From contig NZ_JAANCM010000007.1 of assembly GCF_011603255.1 (NCBI RefSeq), forward strand, positions 186,001-250,000: a DNA stretch of 64,000 bases. The letters are read 5' to 3'. The notes under the pieces were generated by a model. That model saw only the letters and a list, made by a program, of their open reading frames with translations. It had not been told where the DNA came from and made no database searches. This DNA is from Ferranicluibacter rubi. GTDB lineage: Bacteria > Pseudomonadota > Alphaproteobacteria > Rhizobiales > Rhizobiaceae. Numbering within the stretch: position 1 is the stretch's first letter; every line of letters begins with the position of its first letter. Shown here piece by piece: positions 16,706-25,684 of this stretch. A program made the position numbers and the translations under genes.

Positions 16706-17911
16706 GTGACATCGACCTCTTCCCGCTTTGGCCTGTCTGCGCAGACCGCCCTGCCCACCATCTTGGCAATCGCCTTTGCCGCGACACTTACCAGCACCGG
16801 CCCGTCGTTAGCGCAATCCTCGACGGTGGAGACCATCAAAAGTGAGACGCGCAAGCTGATCGCGCCGATCACGAGCAAGACGGACGAGCGCCTCGAAGAG
16901 GTGGCCAAGTTCGATCATCAGGTCACCGGCGTGACCGTATCGGAAGACAACCGCATCTTCGTCAATTTTCCTCGCTGGAGCGAGGATGTGCCGGTCTCCG
17001 TCGCCGAAGTGATGAGGGACGGCACGATCAAGCCTTACCCGAACGACGAATGGAATGCGTGGCGCAACGCCCGAATGAGCGAGGTCACGCCCGGCGATCA
17101 CTTCGTTTCCGTGCAGAGCGTTGTGGCCGACGGCAAGGGATCACTCTGGGTCGTCGATCCCGCCGCACCGAACACGGAGAAGACGGTAAAGGACGGCCCG
17201 AAGCTCGTGCAGATCGACTTGAAGACCAACAGCGTGAAGAAGGTCTACCCGTTCGCAGCGGACGTCGCCGGCCCCGCGAGCTACATGAACGATGTGCGCC
17301 TCTCGCCCGACGGCAAGTTCGCCTATCTCACGGATTCCGGCGTGCCCGGCGGTCTCGTGGTCGTGGACTTGAACGCTGGCAAGGCATGGAGGGTGCTGAG
17401 CGACGATGCGACCACACAGATGGAAAAGGACGCCGTGGTCATGACGGACGGAAAGCCGCTGAAACGCCCGGATGGCAGACAACCCATGTTCAACGCCGAC
17501 GGCCTGGCTTTGTCGAACGATGGCGCGACACTCTACTGGCAGGCCGTCACGGCAAAGACGATGTACCGCATCGACGCCAGCTTGCTCCAGCAGGCTGGCA
17601 CCAATCCTGACGCGGCGAAAGGCAAGGCTGAGAAGTTCGCAACGACCGAGCCGGTCGATGGCCTGTGGACGGGCAAGGACGACAGCATCTATCTCAGCGC
17701 CGTCGGCGCTGATGCTGTGAAGCTGCTCAAGCAGGACGGAAAGATCGAAACCGTCCTGACCGATAGTCGCCTGCGCTGGCCCGACACGTTCTCGCAGGGC
17801 CCAGACGGCTTCATTTACGTCACCGCATCCCACATTCAGGATTCACCCTGGTTCCACCCGTCCGGCTGGGCCAACAAGGACTTCACCCTGTTCCGCTTCC
17901 GGCCCGAGTGA
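16706..17911 (+). CDS. Secreted yellow/major-royal-jelly-type beta-propeller protein
   Basis: 401 residues from a GTG start preceded by GGAG. An N-terminal signal peptide (hydrophobic LPTILAIAFAATLT, ending near ALAQ-like SLAQ at residue 36) is followed by a six-bladed propeller of the MRJP/yellow family (IFVNFPRWSED near 88-98, LWVVDPAAP near 147-155, YLTDSGVPGGLVVVDL near 207-222). Bacterial members are periplasmic or secreted, with mostly unknown ligands or lactonase-like/tautomerase-like roles. It lies alone, 90 bases after the glycosyltransferase operon, and ends at a shared bidirectional hairpin. Confidence 0.8.
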   Translation: MTSTSSRFGLSAQTALPTILAIAFAATLTSTGPSLAQSSTVETIKSETRKLIAPITSKTDERLEEVAKFDHQVTGVTVSEDNRIFVNFPRWSEDVPVSVAEVMRDGTIKPYPNDEWNAWRNARMSEVTPGDHFVSVQSVVADGKGSLWVVDPAAPNTEKTVKDGPKLVQIDLKTNSVKKVYPFAADVAGPASYMNDVRLSPDGKFAYLTDSGVPGGLVVVDLNAGKAWRVLSDDATTQMEKDAVVMTDGKPLKRPDGRQPMFNADGLALSNDGATLYWQAVTAKTMYRIDASLLQQAGTNPDAAKGKAEKFATTEPVDGLWTGKDDSIYLSAVGADAVKLLKQDGKIETVLTDSRLRWPDTFSQGPDGFIYVTASHIQDSPWFHPSGWANKDFTLFRFRPE

Positions 17912-17935
17912 GCGAGGCTTCCAGCCCAGCGATGT

Positions 17936-17970
17936 GTTAACAGGGGAGAGGCTTACGCTCCCCTGTTAAC
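17936..17970. terminator. Bidirectional hairpin between convergent genes, overlapping the tdm stop
   Basis: A perfect 13-bp stem (GTTAACAGGGGAG at 17936-17948 with its complement at 17958-17970) closes a 9-base loop. The tdm stop codon (17953-17955, minus strand) lies in the loop, and the last tdm codons form one arm. There is no T-run, so on either strand it may act with Rho or as a transcript-end stabiliser. Confidence 0.65.
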
Positions 17971-20343
17971 GGAGCCCCGCGGGTCGTCCACCACCGTCGA
18001 GGCGGTGCTTTCTTCCCGAGCAACGCCTATTCCAGGCATCACGATGGGCGCTTCAGTCCGTACGCGCGTCTTCTGCGGGTCGAAATGCGGGAAAGGGACA
18101 ATGGTGGCGGGGATGCGTTTCTGGTGGCCGTCGAGCTTGCCGATCTCCACTTTCGTTCCAATCTCGGCAAAGGCCACATCGAGGCGCGCAAGCGCAATGC
18201 TTCGGCCGAGGATCGGGGATTTGACGGCGCTGGTGACGACACCCACCTGCGCCCTCCCGACGTGAACGCAATCTCCATGGCCGATCGGCTCGTTGCCGGC
18301 GATGTCGAGGCCGACCATGCGGCGATGGGGGTGGTCGCGACGTCGTGCGATGGCGGCATCGCCCACATAGGCGTCCGGCTTGTCCTTGGGAATGGTGAAG
18401 CCGATCCCGGCCTCGAACGGGTCCGTCTGGTCGGAGAAATCATAGCCGGCAAAGACGAGGCCTGCCTCGATGCGCACCATGTCGAGCGCGGCCAGACCCA
18501 TAGGCGTCAGTCCCTCCGGCGCGCCGGCTTTCATGACGGCATCCCAGACGATGACGGCATCCTGCGGATGGCACCAGACCTCGTAGCCGAGTTCGCCGGT
18601 GTAACCGGTGCGGGAAACGAGAACCGGCCGGTCGGCGATACGGCCGATGGTGAAGCGGAACCATTTCAGCTCGGCAAGCGTCGGCTGATGCGGCGGCGTC
18701 ACGGTTATCTGCGCGAGGATATCGCGCGAGCGGGGTCCCTGCACGGCGATGTTGTGCAGCTGATCGCTCGAATTGCGTACGAAGGCCTTCAGGCCATGCT
18801 TGTCCGCCAGTTCCCGCAGCCAGGCGCCGGAAAATTCGTCGCCGCAAACCCAGCGGAAATTGTGCGGGCCTAGCCGGAAGATCGTACCGTCGTCGATCAT
18901 GCCGCCCGTCTCGTAGGTCAGCGGCGTATAGACGATTTGCCCGACCGCCAGCTTCTTCAGATTGCGTGGCACGGCGAGCTGCAGCAGGTCTTCGGCATCC
19001 GGACCGGTGATCTCGAACTTGCGCAGCGCGGAAAGGTCGATGACGACGGCGCGCTCGCGGCACGCCCAGTACTCCGCAATCGGGCCGGCATCGTTGTAGC
19101 AACTCGCCAGCCAGAAGCCGCGATAGTCCTCGAACTTGCGCGTCAGTGCGGAGGTCCTCGGGTGGAAACCGGTTTCGCGGCTCATGCGGGGTTCGGCATC
19201 GGGTGTCATGCGGTGAGCGCTTCCCTTTTCAAACGGGCAGTCGGCATCATAGACGCGGACATGGATATCGGTCGGCATCCAGCCGTTGGCCGGATCGATA
19301 TCGTCGGCGCAGGAGGACGTGGCGCAGACGAGATCGGTCAGCGCCCGCAAGAGGACGTAGTCACCCGGCCGCGACCATGGCTCGTCCATCGAGATCCTGT
19401 CCTGCGCATCGACGAAAGTGTTGTAGAAGAAGTTAATCGCCGGCCAGCCTTTGCGTTCAGCAATGCCGTAGGGGGCGAGGACCTGGTTGAAGTTCTCCGT
19501 GCAGTTGGAATGGCCGGGATAGCCCATGTCTTCATAGTATTTGGCCGTGCAGGCCAGCAGGAACGTGTCGTGCCGGCCGACCGTGTCCTGCACCACCTCC
19601 ACCAAAGGCCGCATGCGCGCATCGAAATATTTGGAATGCAGGCCGGGGCCGGAAAAGCTCGAGCCCATCAAGGTACGTGTGGTGGTGGGGTCGATGCCGA
19701 ATTCGGCACCTTCCGCCAGATCGCCTGAGTCGAAGGCGAGGAAATCCGAGCACTGGCGCCCGTCGACATCGATGATCTGGATATACTGTCCGGCTTTCAC
19801 CCGGAAGGCGGAGGCCGTCGCCGCCCTGATGCGCAGGTCCGTCACCACCTGCGGGGCGAGCGGTGGCGGGATCTCGCCGGTGCGCTCCACGAGCGGCAGG
19901 ATATCGACGACGATATCGGTCGGCGTGTCCTGTGCGTCGGGCGCCATGGGTTGGCCGGGCACTGCCACGAGGCAGAGGAGGTCGGCGCGGGCCTCCAGCG
20001 TCACGGCTGCCCCGGCGGGCGTTTCCACGTCGAAGAGGGTGGCCGATATCGGGGGCTCCCGCCGTTCCGCCTCGAGGATCTGCGCGACGGCGGGTGGGAG
20101 CGCGTAGGCGGACGCGGACGTGGCGGGCGCCGGGGTGGCGGGAAGCCCGTGCAGGCTCCCTGGCGGGCCGAAGCCGTGGATCTCGACCGGCTGCGCGCCT
20201 TCCAGATTGCGCAGCGTCACCCGGTCGCCCGCGCGAAGTGCGAAGAGACGCGCCTCGCCGCCGCGCACGATGGCGGATGTCGGACGAAGCACCGGTAGGG
20301 GGGGGCCGGATTGCATCGTGTCGCTTGCCCAGATCCGTGTCAT
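17953..20343 (-). CDS. tdm: Trimethylamine N-oxide demethylase (TMAO aldolase)
   Basis: 796 residues in the two-part Tdm architecture. After a small N-terminal region, a DUF1989 domain spans about 160-410 (QCSDFLAFDSG, HSNCTENFNQVL, VCATSSC, with the conserved cysteines known to hold the metal in Tdm). A C-terminal GcvT-type folate-binding domain follows (about 430-790; YTGELGYEVW, MGLAALDMVRIEAGL). The enzyme splits TMAO into dimethylamine and formaldehyde, and the folate domain captures the C1 unit. The ATG at 20343 follows GAGGGAG. It is the last gene of the operon behind tmm. Confidence 0.93.
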   Translation of the reverse strand: MTRIWASDTMQSGPPLPVLRPTSAIVRGGEARLFALRAGDRVTLRNLEGAQPVEIHGFGPPGSLHGLPATPAPATSASAYALPPAVAQILEAERREPPISATLFDVETPAGAAVTLEARADLLCLVAVPGQPMAPDAQDTPTDIVVDILPLVERTGEIPPPLAPQVVTDLRIRAATASAFRVKAGQYIQIIDVDGRQCSDFLAFDSGDLAEGAEFGIDPTTTRTLMGSSFSGPGLHSKYFDARMRPLVEVVQDTVGRHDTFLLACTAKYYEDMGYPGHSNCTENFNQVLAPYGIAERKGWPAINFFYNTFVDAQDRISMDEPWSRPGDYVLLRALTDLVCATSSCADDIDPANGWMPTDIHVRVYDADCPFEKGSAHRMTPDAEPRMSRETGFHPRTSALTRKFEDYRGFWLASCYNDAGPIAEYWACRERAVVIDLSALRKFEITGPDAEDLLQLAVPRNLKKLAVGQIVYTPLTYETGGMIDDGTIFRLGPHNFRWVCGDEFSGAWLRELADKHGLKAFVRNSSDQLHNIAVQGPRSRDILAQITVTPPHQPTLAELKWFRFTIGRIADRPVLVSRTGYTGELGYEVWCHPQDAVIVWDAVMKAGAPEGLTPMGLAALDMVRIEAGLVFAGYDFSDQTDPFEAGIGFTIPKDKPDAYVGDAAIARRRDHPHRRMVGLDIAGNEPIGHGDCVHVGRAQVGVVTSAVKSPILGRSIALARLDVAFAEIGTKVEIGKLDGHQKRIPATIVPFPHFDPQKTRVRTEAPIVMPGIGVAREESTASTVVDDPRGSVNRGA

Positions 20344-20375
20344 GTCTTCTCCCTCGTCCGCCTTGCGATCATGCT

Positions 20376-21731
20376 CTATTCCGCGGCGTCCTGCACGCCG
20401 AGAAACGCTTCGAGCGTGTCGTCGAGTGCATCCATCCACGGCGTGTGATGGACCGGCGCCATGTCGCCGGTGAGCACGGACGGATAGGATTTGTTGCGGT
20501 AGGTCAGGATGCCCTCGACCTTGTGGTGCTCCCATTCCTTGAAGAGTTCGGCGACCCGCTCAACATCGAAATCAGGATAGTCGGTTGCCGACAGCAGGTC
20601 GCGGACGTAATCCGTCTGGTAGTCGATGGCCTCGAACGGGTTGGTGAGCGCCTCCTCGCGGGCGCGCCAGTCTCTGATGTCGGCATCGCGCGCGGCCGCG
20701 TCGGGAAGCGCGATCCGGCCGAGGATCACGTCGCGGGCAAACCAGGCCTGCGCGTCGAACATGTTGAAGGTATAATACTGGTCCTGCATGCCGATGTAGA
20801 AGAGATGCGGGTTCTGTTCCCAGACGATGCCCTTGTAGAGGCCGAGGGGGTAGAGCCGGTTGTTGGTCTTCAGGCGCAGATCGTCCGGCAGGAAGGGGAA
20901 GGAATGCTGGTAGCCGGTGCACAGCACGACGGCATCCACGGTCTTGCTCGTGCCGTCGATGAAATAGGCGGTCTTGCCGACGAAGCGCGCGATCAGCGGC
21001 TTCTCCTCGAACGTGTCCGGCCAGTCGAAACCCATCGGTTTCGTGCGGTAGCTGAAGGTGACGGACGCCGCGCCGTATTTATGGCACTGGGTGCCGATAT
21101 CCTCGGCCGAATAGGAAGAGCCGACGAGCAGCACATTCTTGCCGGCGAACTCGTCGGCGGCGCGGAAGTCGTGCGCGTGCATCACCCGGCCGAGAAAGCC
21201 CTCGATGCCGGGGAAGGAGGGCATGTTCGGCACGGAGAAATGACCGTTGGCGACGATGACGTCATCGAATTCTTCCGTATAGTGCTCGTCCTTCTGCAAA
21301 TCCTTGACGGTGACCGAGAAGGTTTGCGTCACCTCAGACCAGACGACGTTGCGCACCGGCGTCAGGAACCGGATATAGGCGCGGACGCCACTCTTCTCGA
21401 CCCGTCCGGCGATGTAGTGATGGAGCACGGCGCGCGGCGGATAGGAGGGGATGACCCGGCCGAAATGTTCCTTGAAGGAGTAATCGGCAAATTCCAGGCA
21501 CTCTTTCGGGCCGTTCGACCAGAGATAGCGATACATGGAGCCGTGGACGGGTTCGCCGAATTCGTCGAGACCGGTGCGCCAGGTGTAGTTCCAAAGGCCG
21601 CCCCAGTTGCTCTGCTTCTCAAAGCAGACCACCTCCGGCACGTCGACGCCTGCGCGCCTGGCCGTCTCGAAGGCTCTGAGAACAGCCAGTCCGCTCGGGC
21701 CGGCACCGATGACGGCAACGCGTTTCTTCAT
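20376..21731 (-). CDS. tmm: Trimethylamine monooxygenase (flavin-containing)
   Basis: 451 residues, typical for bacterial Tmm. FAD motif [13 protein letters not shown] at 9-21, FMO identity motif near [11 protein letters not shown] (about 165-175), and NADPH motif [14 protein letters not shown] near 184-197. The long conserved Tmm C-terminus is present ([20 protein letters not shown]). It oxidises trimethylamine to TMAO with NADPH and oxygen in the cytoplasm. The gene directly precedes tdm, the classic pair. The whole set runs from the permease at 27397 down to tdm on the minus strand. Confidence 0.95.
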   Translation of the reverse strand: MKKRVAVIGAGPSGLAVLRAFETARRAGVDVPEVVCFEKQSNWGGLWNYTWRTGLDEFGEPVHGSMYRYLWSNGPKECLEFADYSFKEHFGRVIPSYPPRAVLHHYIAGRVEKSGVRAYIRFLTPVRNVVWSEVTQTFSVTVKDLQKDEHYTEEFDDVIVANGHFSVPNMPSFPGIEGFLGRVMHAHDFRAADEFAGKNVLLVGSSYSAEDIGTQCHKYGAASVTFSYRTKPMGFDWPDTFEEKPLIARFVGKTAYFIDGTSKTVDAVVLCTGYQHSFPFLPDDLRLKTNNRLYPLGLYKGIVWEQNPHLFYIGMQDQYYTFNMFDAQAWFARDVILGRIALPDAAARDADIRDWRAREEALTNPFEAIDYQTDYVRDLLSATDYPDFDVERVAELFKEWEHHKVEGILTYRNKSYPSVLTGDMAPVHHTPWMDALDDTLEAFLGVQDAAE

Positions 21732-21798
21732 TTTCTATCTCCATAATGACGGGAAACCGGCGGCTTGCGGGCTCGCGGTGCGCCGGCGGCTGTCTGTC

Positions 21799-22932
21799 TC
21801 AGCCCTTGGCGGTGCGCTTCAGCTTCTTCGGATCGTCGAACGGCAGGGCGTGGGCGGCGGCGGCGATCGAACCGCTGACATTCATCACTTCGAGCTTCGT
21901 GCCAGGCACGGCGCAATCCACCGCAAGCCGGGCGATCGCCATGGATGCCCCGGTGATCGGCGAAACCATGCCGCAGGTGGCAACGCCCACCTGCCGGCCG
22001 TCCTGCAAAACCGGCGCGCCTTCGTCGGCGGGCACGTTGCCGTCGAGCAGGAGGCCGAAGATGCGGAAGCGCTCCCGCCCCTTGAGGCGCGCATGCTCCT
22101 CTGCGCCGCGAAAGCCCGTCTTGCCCGGGCTGACGGTAAAATCCAGGCCGAGTTCCCAGAGCGTGTCGCCCGGACCTTCGTCGGCAAAGGGATATTTCTG
22201 CGAATTGTCGAAGGGGTAGAACAGCAGGTAGCTTTCCACCCGCAGCATATCGAGTGTGGTGAAGCGGCAAGGGATGATGCCCATCCCGGCACCTTCCTCC
22301 AGAATCCGATCCCAGATCGCGGGCGCATCCTGCCCGCGGCAGAAGATCTCGTAGCCGCGCTCGCCGGTATAGCCGGTGCGCGAAATCATCACGGGCAAAC
22401 CGAAGAGGCGCGTCTGGAGGTGATGGAAATACGGGAGATCGCGAATGCCGGGAACGTGCGGTGCGAGGTAATCGACGGCGAGCGGCCCCTGCAGCGACAG
22501 GTCGTGCAGGTCGTCGTCGAAGCGGATGGACACGTCGCGGCCGATGGCGGCCTTCTGCAGTTCCTCGTGCCCCGTACCCGAGCCGTGCACCACCATCCAG
22601 CTGTTGGCGGAGATCCGGTAGATAATGCAGTCGTCGGTGAACTTGCCGGCTTCGTTCAGCATGCAGGCATAGACGGACTTGCCGGGATAGATCTTCTCGA
22701 CATCGCGCGTGGTGGCGAGATCGATGACATGGGCGGCATGCGCGCCGGTGATGTGGACCTTCTTCAGGCCGGAAACGTCCATCAGGCCCGCTTTCGTGCG
22801 GATCGCCAGATATTCGAGGTTGGCATCGCCGTCATAGGACCAGGCGGTACCCATGCCGCTCCAGTCTTCCAGCGCCGAGCCAAGCGCCCGGTGCCGGTCG
22901 GCCAGGGTCGAAAATCTCCAGGATGCAGTCAT
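21799..22932 (-). CDS. GcvT-family folate-dependent protein of dimethylamine use (DmmD-like)
   Basis: 377 residues. Aminomethyltransferase fold: MDVSGLKKVHITG near 51-63, SRTGYTGERGYEIFC near 186-200, and the C-terminal barrel with VGVATCGMVSPI near 311-322. The family binds tetrahydrofolate and captures C1 units from N-methyl compounds. Position between the heme demethylase and tmm suggests it takes formaldehyde released during dimethylamine oxidation, the role proposed for dmmD. Naming as DmmD is inferred from context. RBS GGAGGA precedes the ATG. Confidence 0.75.
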   Translation of the reverse strand: MTASWRFSTLADRHRALGSALEDWSGMGTAWSYDGDANLEYLAIRTKAGLMDVSGLKKVHITGAHAAHVIDLATTRDVEKIYPGKSVYACMLNEAGKFTDDCIIYRISANSWMVVHGSGTGHEELQKAAIGRDVSIRFDDDLHDLSLQGPLAVDYLAPHVPGIRDLPYFHHLQTRLFGLPVMISRTGYTGERGYEIFCRGQDAPAIWDRILEEGAGMGIIPCRFTTLDMLRVESYLLFYPFDNSQKYPFADEGPGDTLWELGLDFTVSPGKTGFRGAEEHARLKGRERFRIFGLLLDGNVPADEGAPVLQDGRQVGVATCGMVSPITGASMAIARLAVDCAVPGTKLEVMNVSGSIAAAAHALPFDDPKKLKRTAKG

Positions 22933-22987
22933 GTCGTCCTCCGGTCATATGTCGATGGTGGGTTCGCTCAGTCTTGCGCTAGATGGT

Positions 22988-24028
22988 TCAGTCCGGCGCA
23001 AAGCCGGGAGATGTCGCAAGCCCGTCGTCATGGCGCGACAGCCACGCGGTGGTCGTGTCGCGGAAGCGCGCCAAGCCCTTATAGTCGGCAATCGGCTGCG
23101 GCAGGCTCGCCAGTACGCGGTGGAACCGCCGCGCCCACTTTTTCTGCGTCACCAGCTCGTCCATCTTGATGAGGTAGCAGCGGATGGAAAACACGATGGC
23201 GTTGGAACGCGGAAGCCGCCAGAGGGCCTGCAGCTCGACGCGCAGATGCACCTTGTCGCCGACGTTCTCCGGCGTCACGCTCGCCTTGTCGATGCCCCAG
23301 CGGTGGTAGTTCTCCGGGCTGGTGTCGAGGCGCGGATTGATCGTCATCGTCCAGTTCAGCCGGCGTACGGGGCGGCCCTGCTGCAGGTTGAGGAGAAACT
23401 TGAGCGCGCGTTCGAAGATGCCCAGATCATGGGCCAGCGGCACGGGTGCATGCCACTCCATGAAGTTCATGCCGAGGTCGAAATCGAGCGACCAGTCGGC
23501 CTGCGTCGTCACCATGCCCGCATCCATCCACAGATTATCGTCCCGCTGGTCGAGCAGGCAGAAATCGCCCTGGCACTGGCGGGTGACGTATTCCATCGGT
23601 CCCTGCGGCAGGGTGGAGGCATCGCCGAAGGTGAAATGCTGGTCGAGCCCGAGCGGCCGGTTGATCCAGTGCCAGTTGTCTCCGTCGCGGGTCAGGGTGA
23701 AGTCGTCTGGATAATGCGTCGCCATCGACGTCATCAAAAGCTCCAGCAGGTCCCACTCCGCCGTCATCATGTGCGGCAGCGACTGGCAGCGCAGCGGGTC
23801 CTGCGACAGGGTGATCGCGCGGTCGTGCATCTCGGCCACGTAGTGCTCGTCGATGTGGATCGGGAACTCGGTTGCGGACTGGACGGGTCCCGGCACGTGC
23901 TGCTCGATATTGACCGTGTAGGTGTAGTCGTCGCGCTCGAAGGGAAAGGGAAACGCCCGGATCGCCTTCGGGCTGTTGGCGAAGGTGTAGTCGTCGCGGA
24001 AGGTCTCGGCATTGAACGAAAGGGTCAT
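22988..24028 (-). CDS. Heme-dependent oxidative N-demethylase (DUF3445), dimethylamine monooxygenase catalytic subunit
   Basis: 346 residues covering the whole DUF3445/HODM alpha-subunit family: FERDDYTYTVNIEQHV near 32-47, HMMTAEWDLLELLM near 86-99, RPVRRLNWTMTINPRLDTSPENYHRWG (about 224-250, given here as two overlapping blocks RPVRRLNWTMTINPRL and DTSPENYHRWG). The family is a PAS-like heme protein that oxidatively demethylates dimethylamine to methylamine plus formaldehyde, fed by a partner reductase. The reductase and the small DmmA protein lie just upstream. RBS GGAGTGACACC. Part of dmmABC; which letter applies is not certain. Confidence 0.87.
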   Translation of the reverse strand: MTLSFNAETFRDDYTFANSPKAIRAFPFPFERDDYTYTVNIEQHVPGPVQSATEFPIHIDEHYVAEMHDRAITLSQDPLRCQSLPHMMTAEWDLLELLMTSMATHYPDDFTLTRDGDNWHWINRPLGLDQHFTFGDASTLPQGPMEYVTRQCQGDFCLLDQRDDNLWMDAGMVTTQADWSLDFDLGMNFMEWHAPVPLAHDLGIFERALKFLLNLQQGRPVRRLNWTMTINPRLDTSPENYHRWGIDKASVTPENVGDKVHLRVELQALWRLPRSNAIVFSIRCYLIKMDELVTQKKWARRFHRVLASLPQPIADYKGLARFRDTTTAWLSRHDDGLATSPGFAPD

Positions 24029-24041
24029 GGTGTCACTCCGA

Positions 24042-25007
24042 TCACAGGTCGAGCACGAGTTCGCGGCCGCGCAGCCGCGAGACGCAGGTCATGATGCTCT
24101 CGCCGCAGGATTTTTGACTGTCCGTCAGATAGTGGTCGGCATGCAGCAGCTCGCCGTCGGCGACGAGCACCCGCGTCTCGCACTGGCCGCACGCGCCGCC
24201 GCGGCAAAGGTAGGGCGCGTCCACACCGGCAGCCTCGATGGCCTCCAGCAGGGTCTCGTGCTGGGCGACGACGGTGGAAATGCCGGAGCGTGCAAGGCGG
24301 AGCGCGAAGGGCTCGCCGCCTTCGGGTGCGAGGAAACGCTCGGCATGCAGCGCGCTCTCCGGCCAGCCGGCGACCCGCGCATCGGCCATCACGCCCTCGA
24401 TCATGCGCTCCGGCCCGCAGACATAGAGGTGCGTGCCGAGCGGCTGGTGGGCGAGGATATCGCGAACCGAAAGCCGCTCCTGCCTTTCGCTGACATAGAG
24501 GTGCAGTCGGTCGCCGTGCTGTGCCGCAAGCTCAGCGGCAAATGCGCCGCTTGCGATATCGCGCATGGCATAATGCAGCTCGAAAGGGAGGGCGAGAGCT
24601 GCAAGCTCGCTCGCCATGGCGGCGATGGGCGTGATGCCGATACCGCCTGCGACCAGGATATGGCGGCGGGCCGTGCGGTTCAAGGGGAAGAGATTGATCG
24701 GCGCCGACAGGTTGAGGTCTGTCCCCACGCTCAGGTGATCGTGGATGAAGGCCGAGCCGCCGCGCGACTGCGGGTTGCGCAGCACCGCGACCTCGTAGGC
24801 GGCTCCGCCGGCACGCGTCGAGCCGAGGAGGGAATAGGCATTGCGGATGAGACGCGCGCCGCCATCGAGCGTCAGCACCGTGTGGGCACCCGCGGAATAG
24901 GGCGGCAGGGCCTGCCCGTCGCGCCGGGCCAGCCGCAGCCGCTTGACGGTCGGCGACAGCGCCTCGGTCTCGATCACTCGAACGGGAAACTGTACGCCGC
25001 CGCTCAT
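24042..25007 (-). CDS. PDR/VanB-family oxidoreductase, reductase subunit of dimethylamine monooxygenase
   Basis: 321 residues. Flavin-reductase domain with RNAYSLLGSTR near 56-66 and GGIGITPIAAMASEL near 117-131, then a C-terminal plant-type 2Fe-2S domain with CRGGACGQCETRV near 270-282 and a final Cys further on (MTCVS). It passes electrons from NAD(P)H via flavin and iron-sulfur to the heme demethylase encoded next. The start at 25007 overlaps the dmmA stop (ATGA); an upstream-extended frame would run into unrelated genes. Confidence 0.87.
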   Translation of the reverse strand: MSGGVQFPVRVIETEALSPTVKRLRLARRDGQALPPYSAGAHTVLTLDGGARLIRNAYSLLGSTRAGGAAYEVAVLRNPQSRGGSAFIHDHLSVGTDLNLSAPINLFPLNRTARRHILVAGGIGITPIAAMASELAALALPFELHYAMRDIASGAFAAELAAQHGDRLHLYVSERQERLSVRDILAHQPLGTHLYVCGPERMIEGVMADARVAGWPESALHAERFLAPEGGEPFALRLARSGISTVVAQHETLLEAIEAAGVDAPYLCRGGACGQCETRVLVADGELLHADHYLTDSQKSCGESIMTCVSRLRGRELVLDL

Positions 25008-25606
25008 GCGCCGAACGCCTCTGCCGGCGGGATCTCGCCCGGGGCCTCGGCATCGATGCAAACGCCCATGAAGGCGCCGAGGCGGCGGGAATAATGATCG
25101 CGCACCAGGAGGTGGAGACCGCAATGGGCGCATGGGGCAGGGCTTGCCGAAACGCCGTCCGTGAAGCCCTTGCAGTGAACGCACTGGACGCGCCGCGTGG
25201 GGCCCCCGCGATGCTCGGTCTGGATCGCGTCCGCATCGATGCCCTGATGCAGGGCTTCGCTCGTGACGCGGCCGATGAAATCCTCGCTGCCGCTGACATA
25301 GAGCCGCGTTCCCATGGTCGCGGCAGAGAGCGTCGTCACGAGTTCGGCCAGCAGGTCCTCGACCCCCGATGCGACATGCAGGGCCTCGCAGGAGAGGGAC
25401 GCCAGAAGCGTCTCCTGCCGGCAATCCGTGCTGCGCGGTGCGGGCGAAAAGAGGATGATCGTGCGGGACAGCGCGTCGTGCCGGCGAAAGGCTTCGGTCA
25501 CGGCTGACGCACCTTCGCCTTCGGCAATGGCGATATGCCGCGTCGCTTGTCGAACCGGTATGAGCGTGCCGTAGAGCGGGCGGCTTTTGATGGGGGAAGG
25601 CTGCAT
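25004..25606 (-). CDS. dmmA: Dimethylamine monooxygenase subunit, DmmA family
   Basis: 200 residues. An N-terminal alpha/beta region (LYGTLIPVRQATRHIAIAEG near 11-30) precedes a C-terminal zinc-ribbon-like or metal-binding tail with CVHCKGF near 142-148 and CAHCGLHLLVRDHYSRRLG near 158-176. This layout matches the DmmA family found beside the heme demethylase and its reductase. It is needed with them to turn dimethylamine into methylamine. The ribosome site is weak, and a 12-bp hairpin separates it from the permease gene upstream. Confidence 0.82.
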   Translation of the reverse strand: MQPSPIKSRPLYGTLIPVRQATRHIAIAEGEGASAVTEAFRRHDALSRTIILFSPAPRSTDCRQETLLASLSCEALHVASGVEDLLAELVTTLSAATMGTRLYVSGSEDFIGRVTSEALHQGIDADAIQTEHRGGPTRRVQCVHCKGFTDGVSASPAPCAHCGLHLLVRDHYSRRLGAFMGVCIDAEAPGEIPPAEAFGA

Positions 25607-25641
25607 GGTCGTGTCTCGAAAATAATGTCAGGCGATCCATT

Positions 25642-25670
25642 GGCAGACGGCGCGGATGGCGCCGTCTGCC
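25642..25670 (-). other. Intercistronic hairpin between permease and dmmA
   Basis: A perfect 12-bp stem (GGCAGACGGCGC at 25642-25653 with 25659-25670) closes a 5-base loop, in the 78-base gap between the two genes. No T-run follows on the minus strand, so complete termination is unlikely. A processing or stability element that changes the ratio of permease to enzyme mRNA is more plausible. Confidence 0.6.
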
Positions 25671-25684
25671 ATGTTGCACGGGTC

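Noticed and set aside
19863-21746. 627-residue plus-strand frame opposite tdm and tmm
   Set aside because: Composition is typical of a shadow of minus-strand genes; tmm and tdm motifs are on the other strand.
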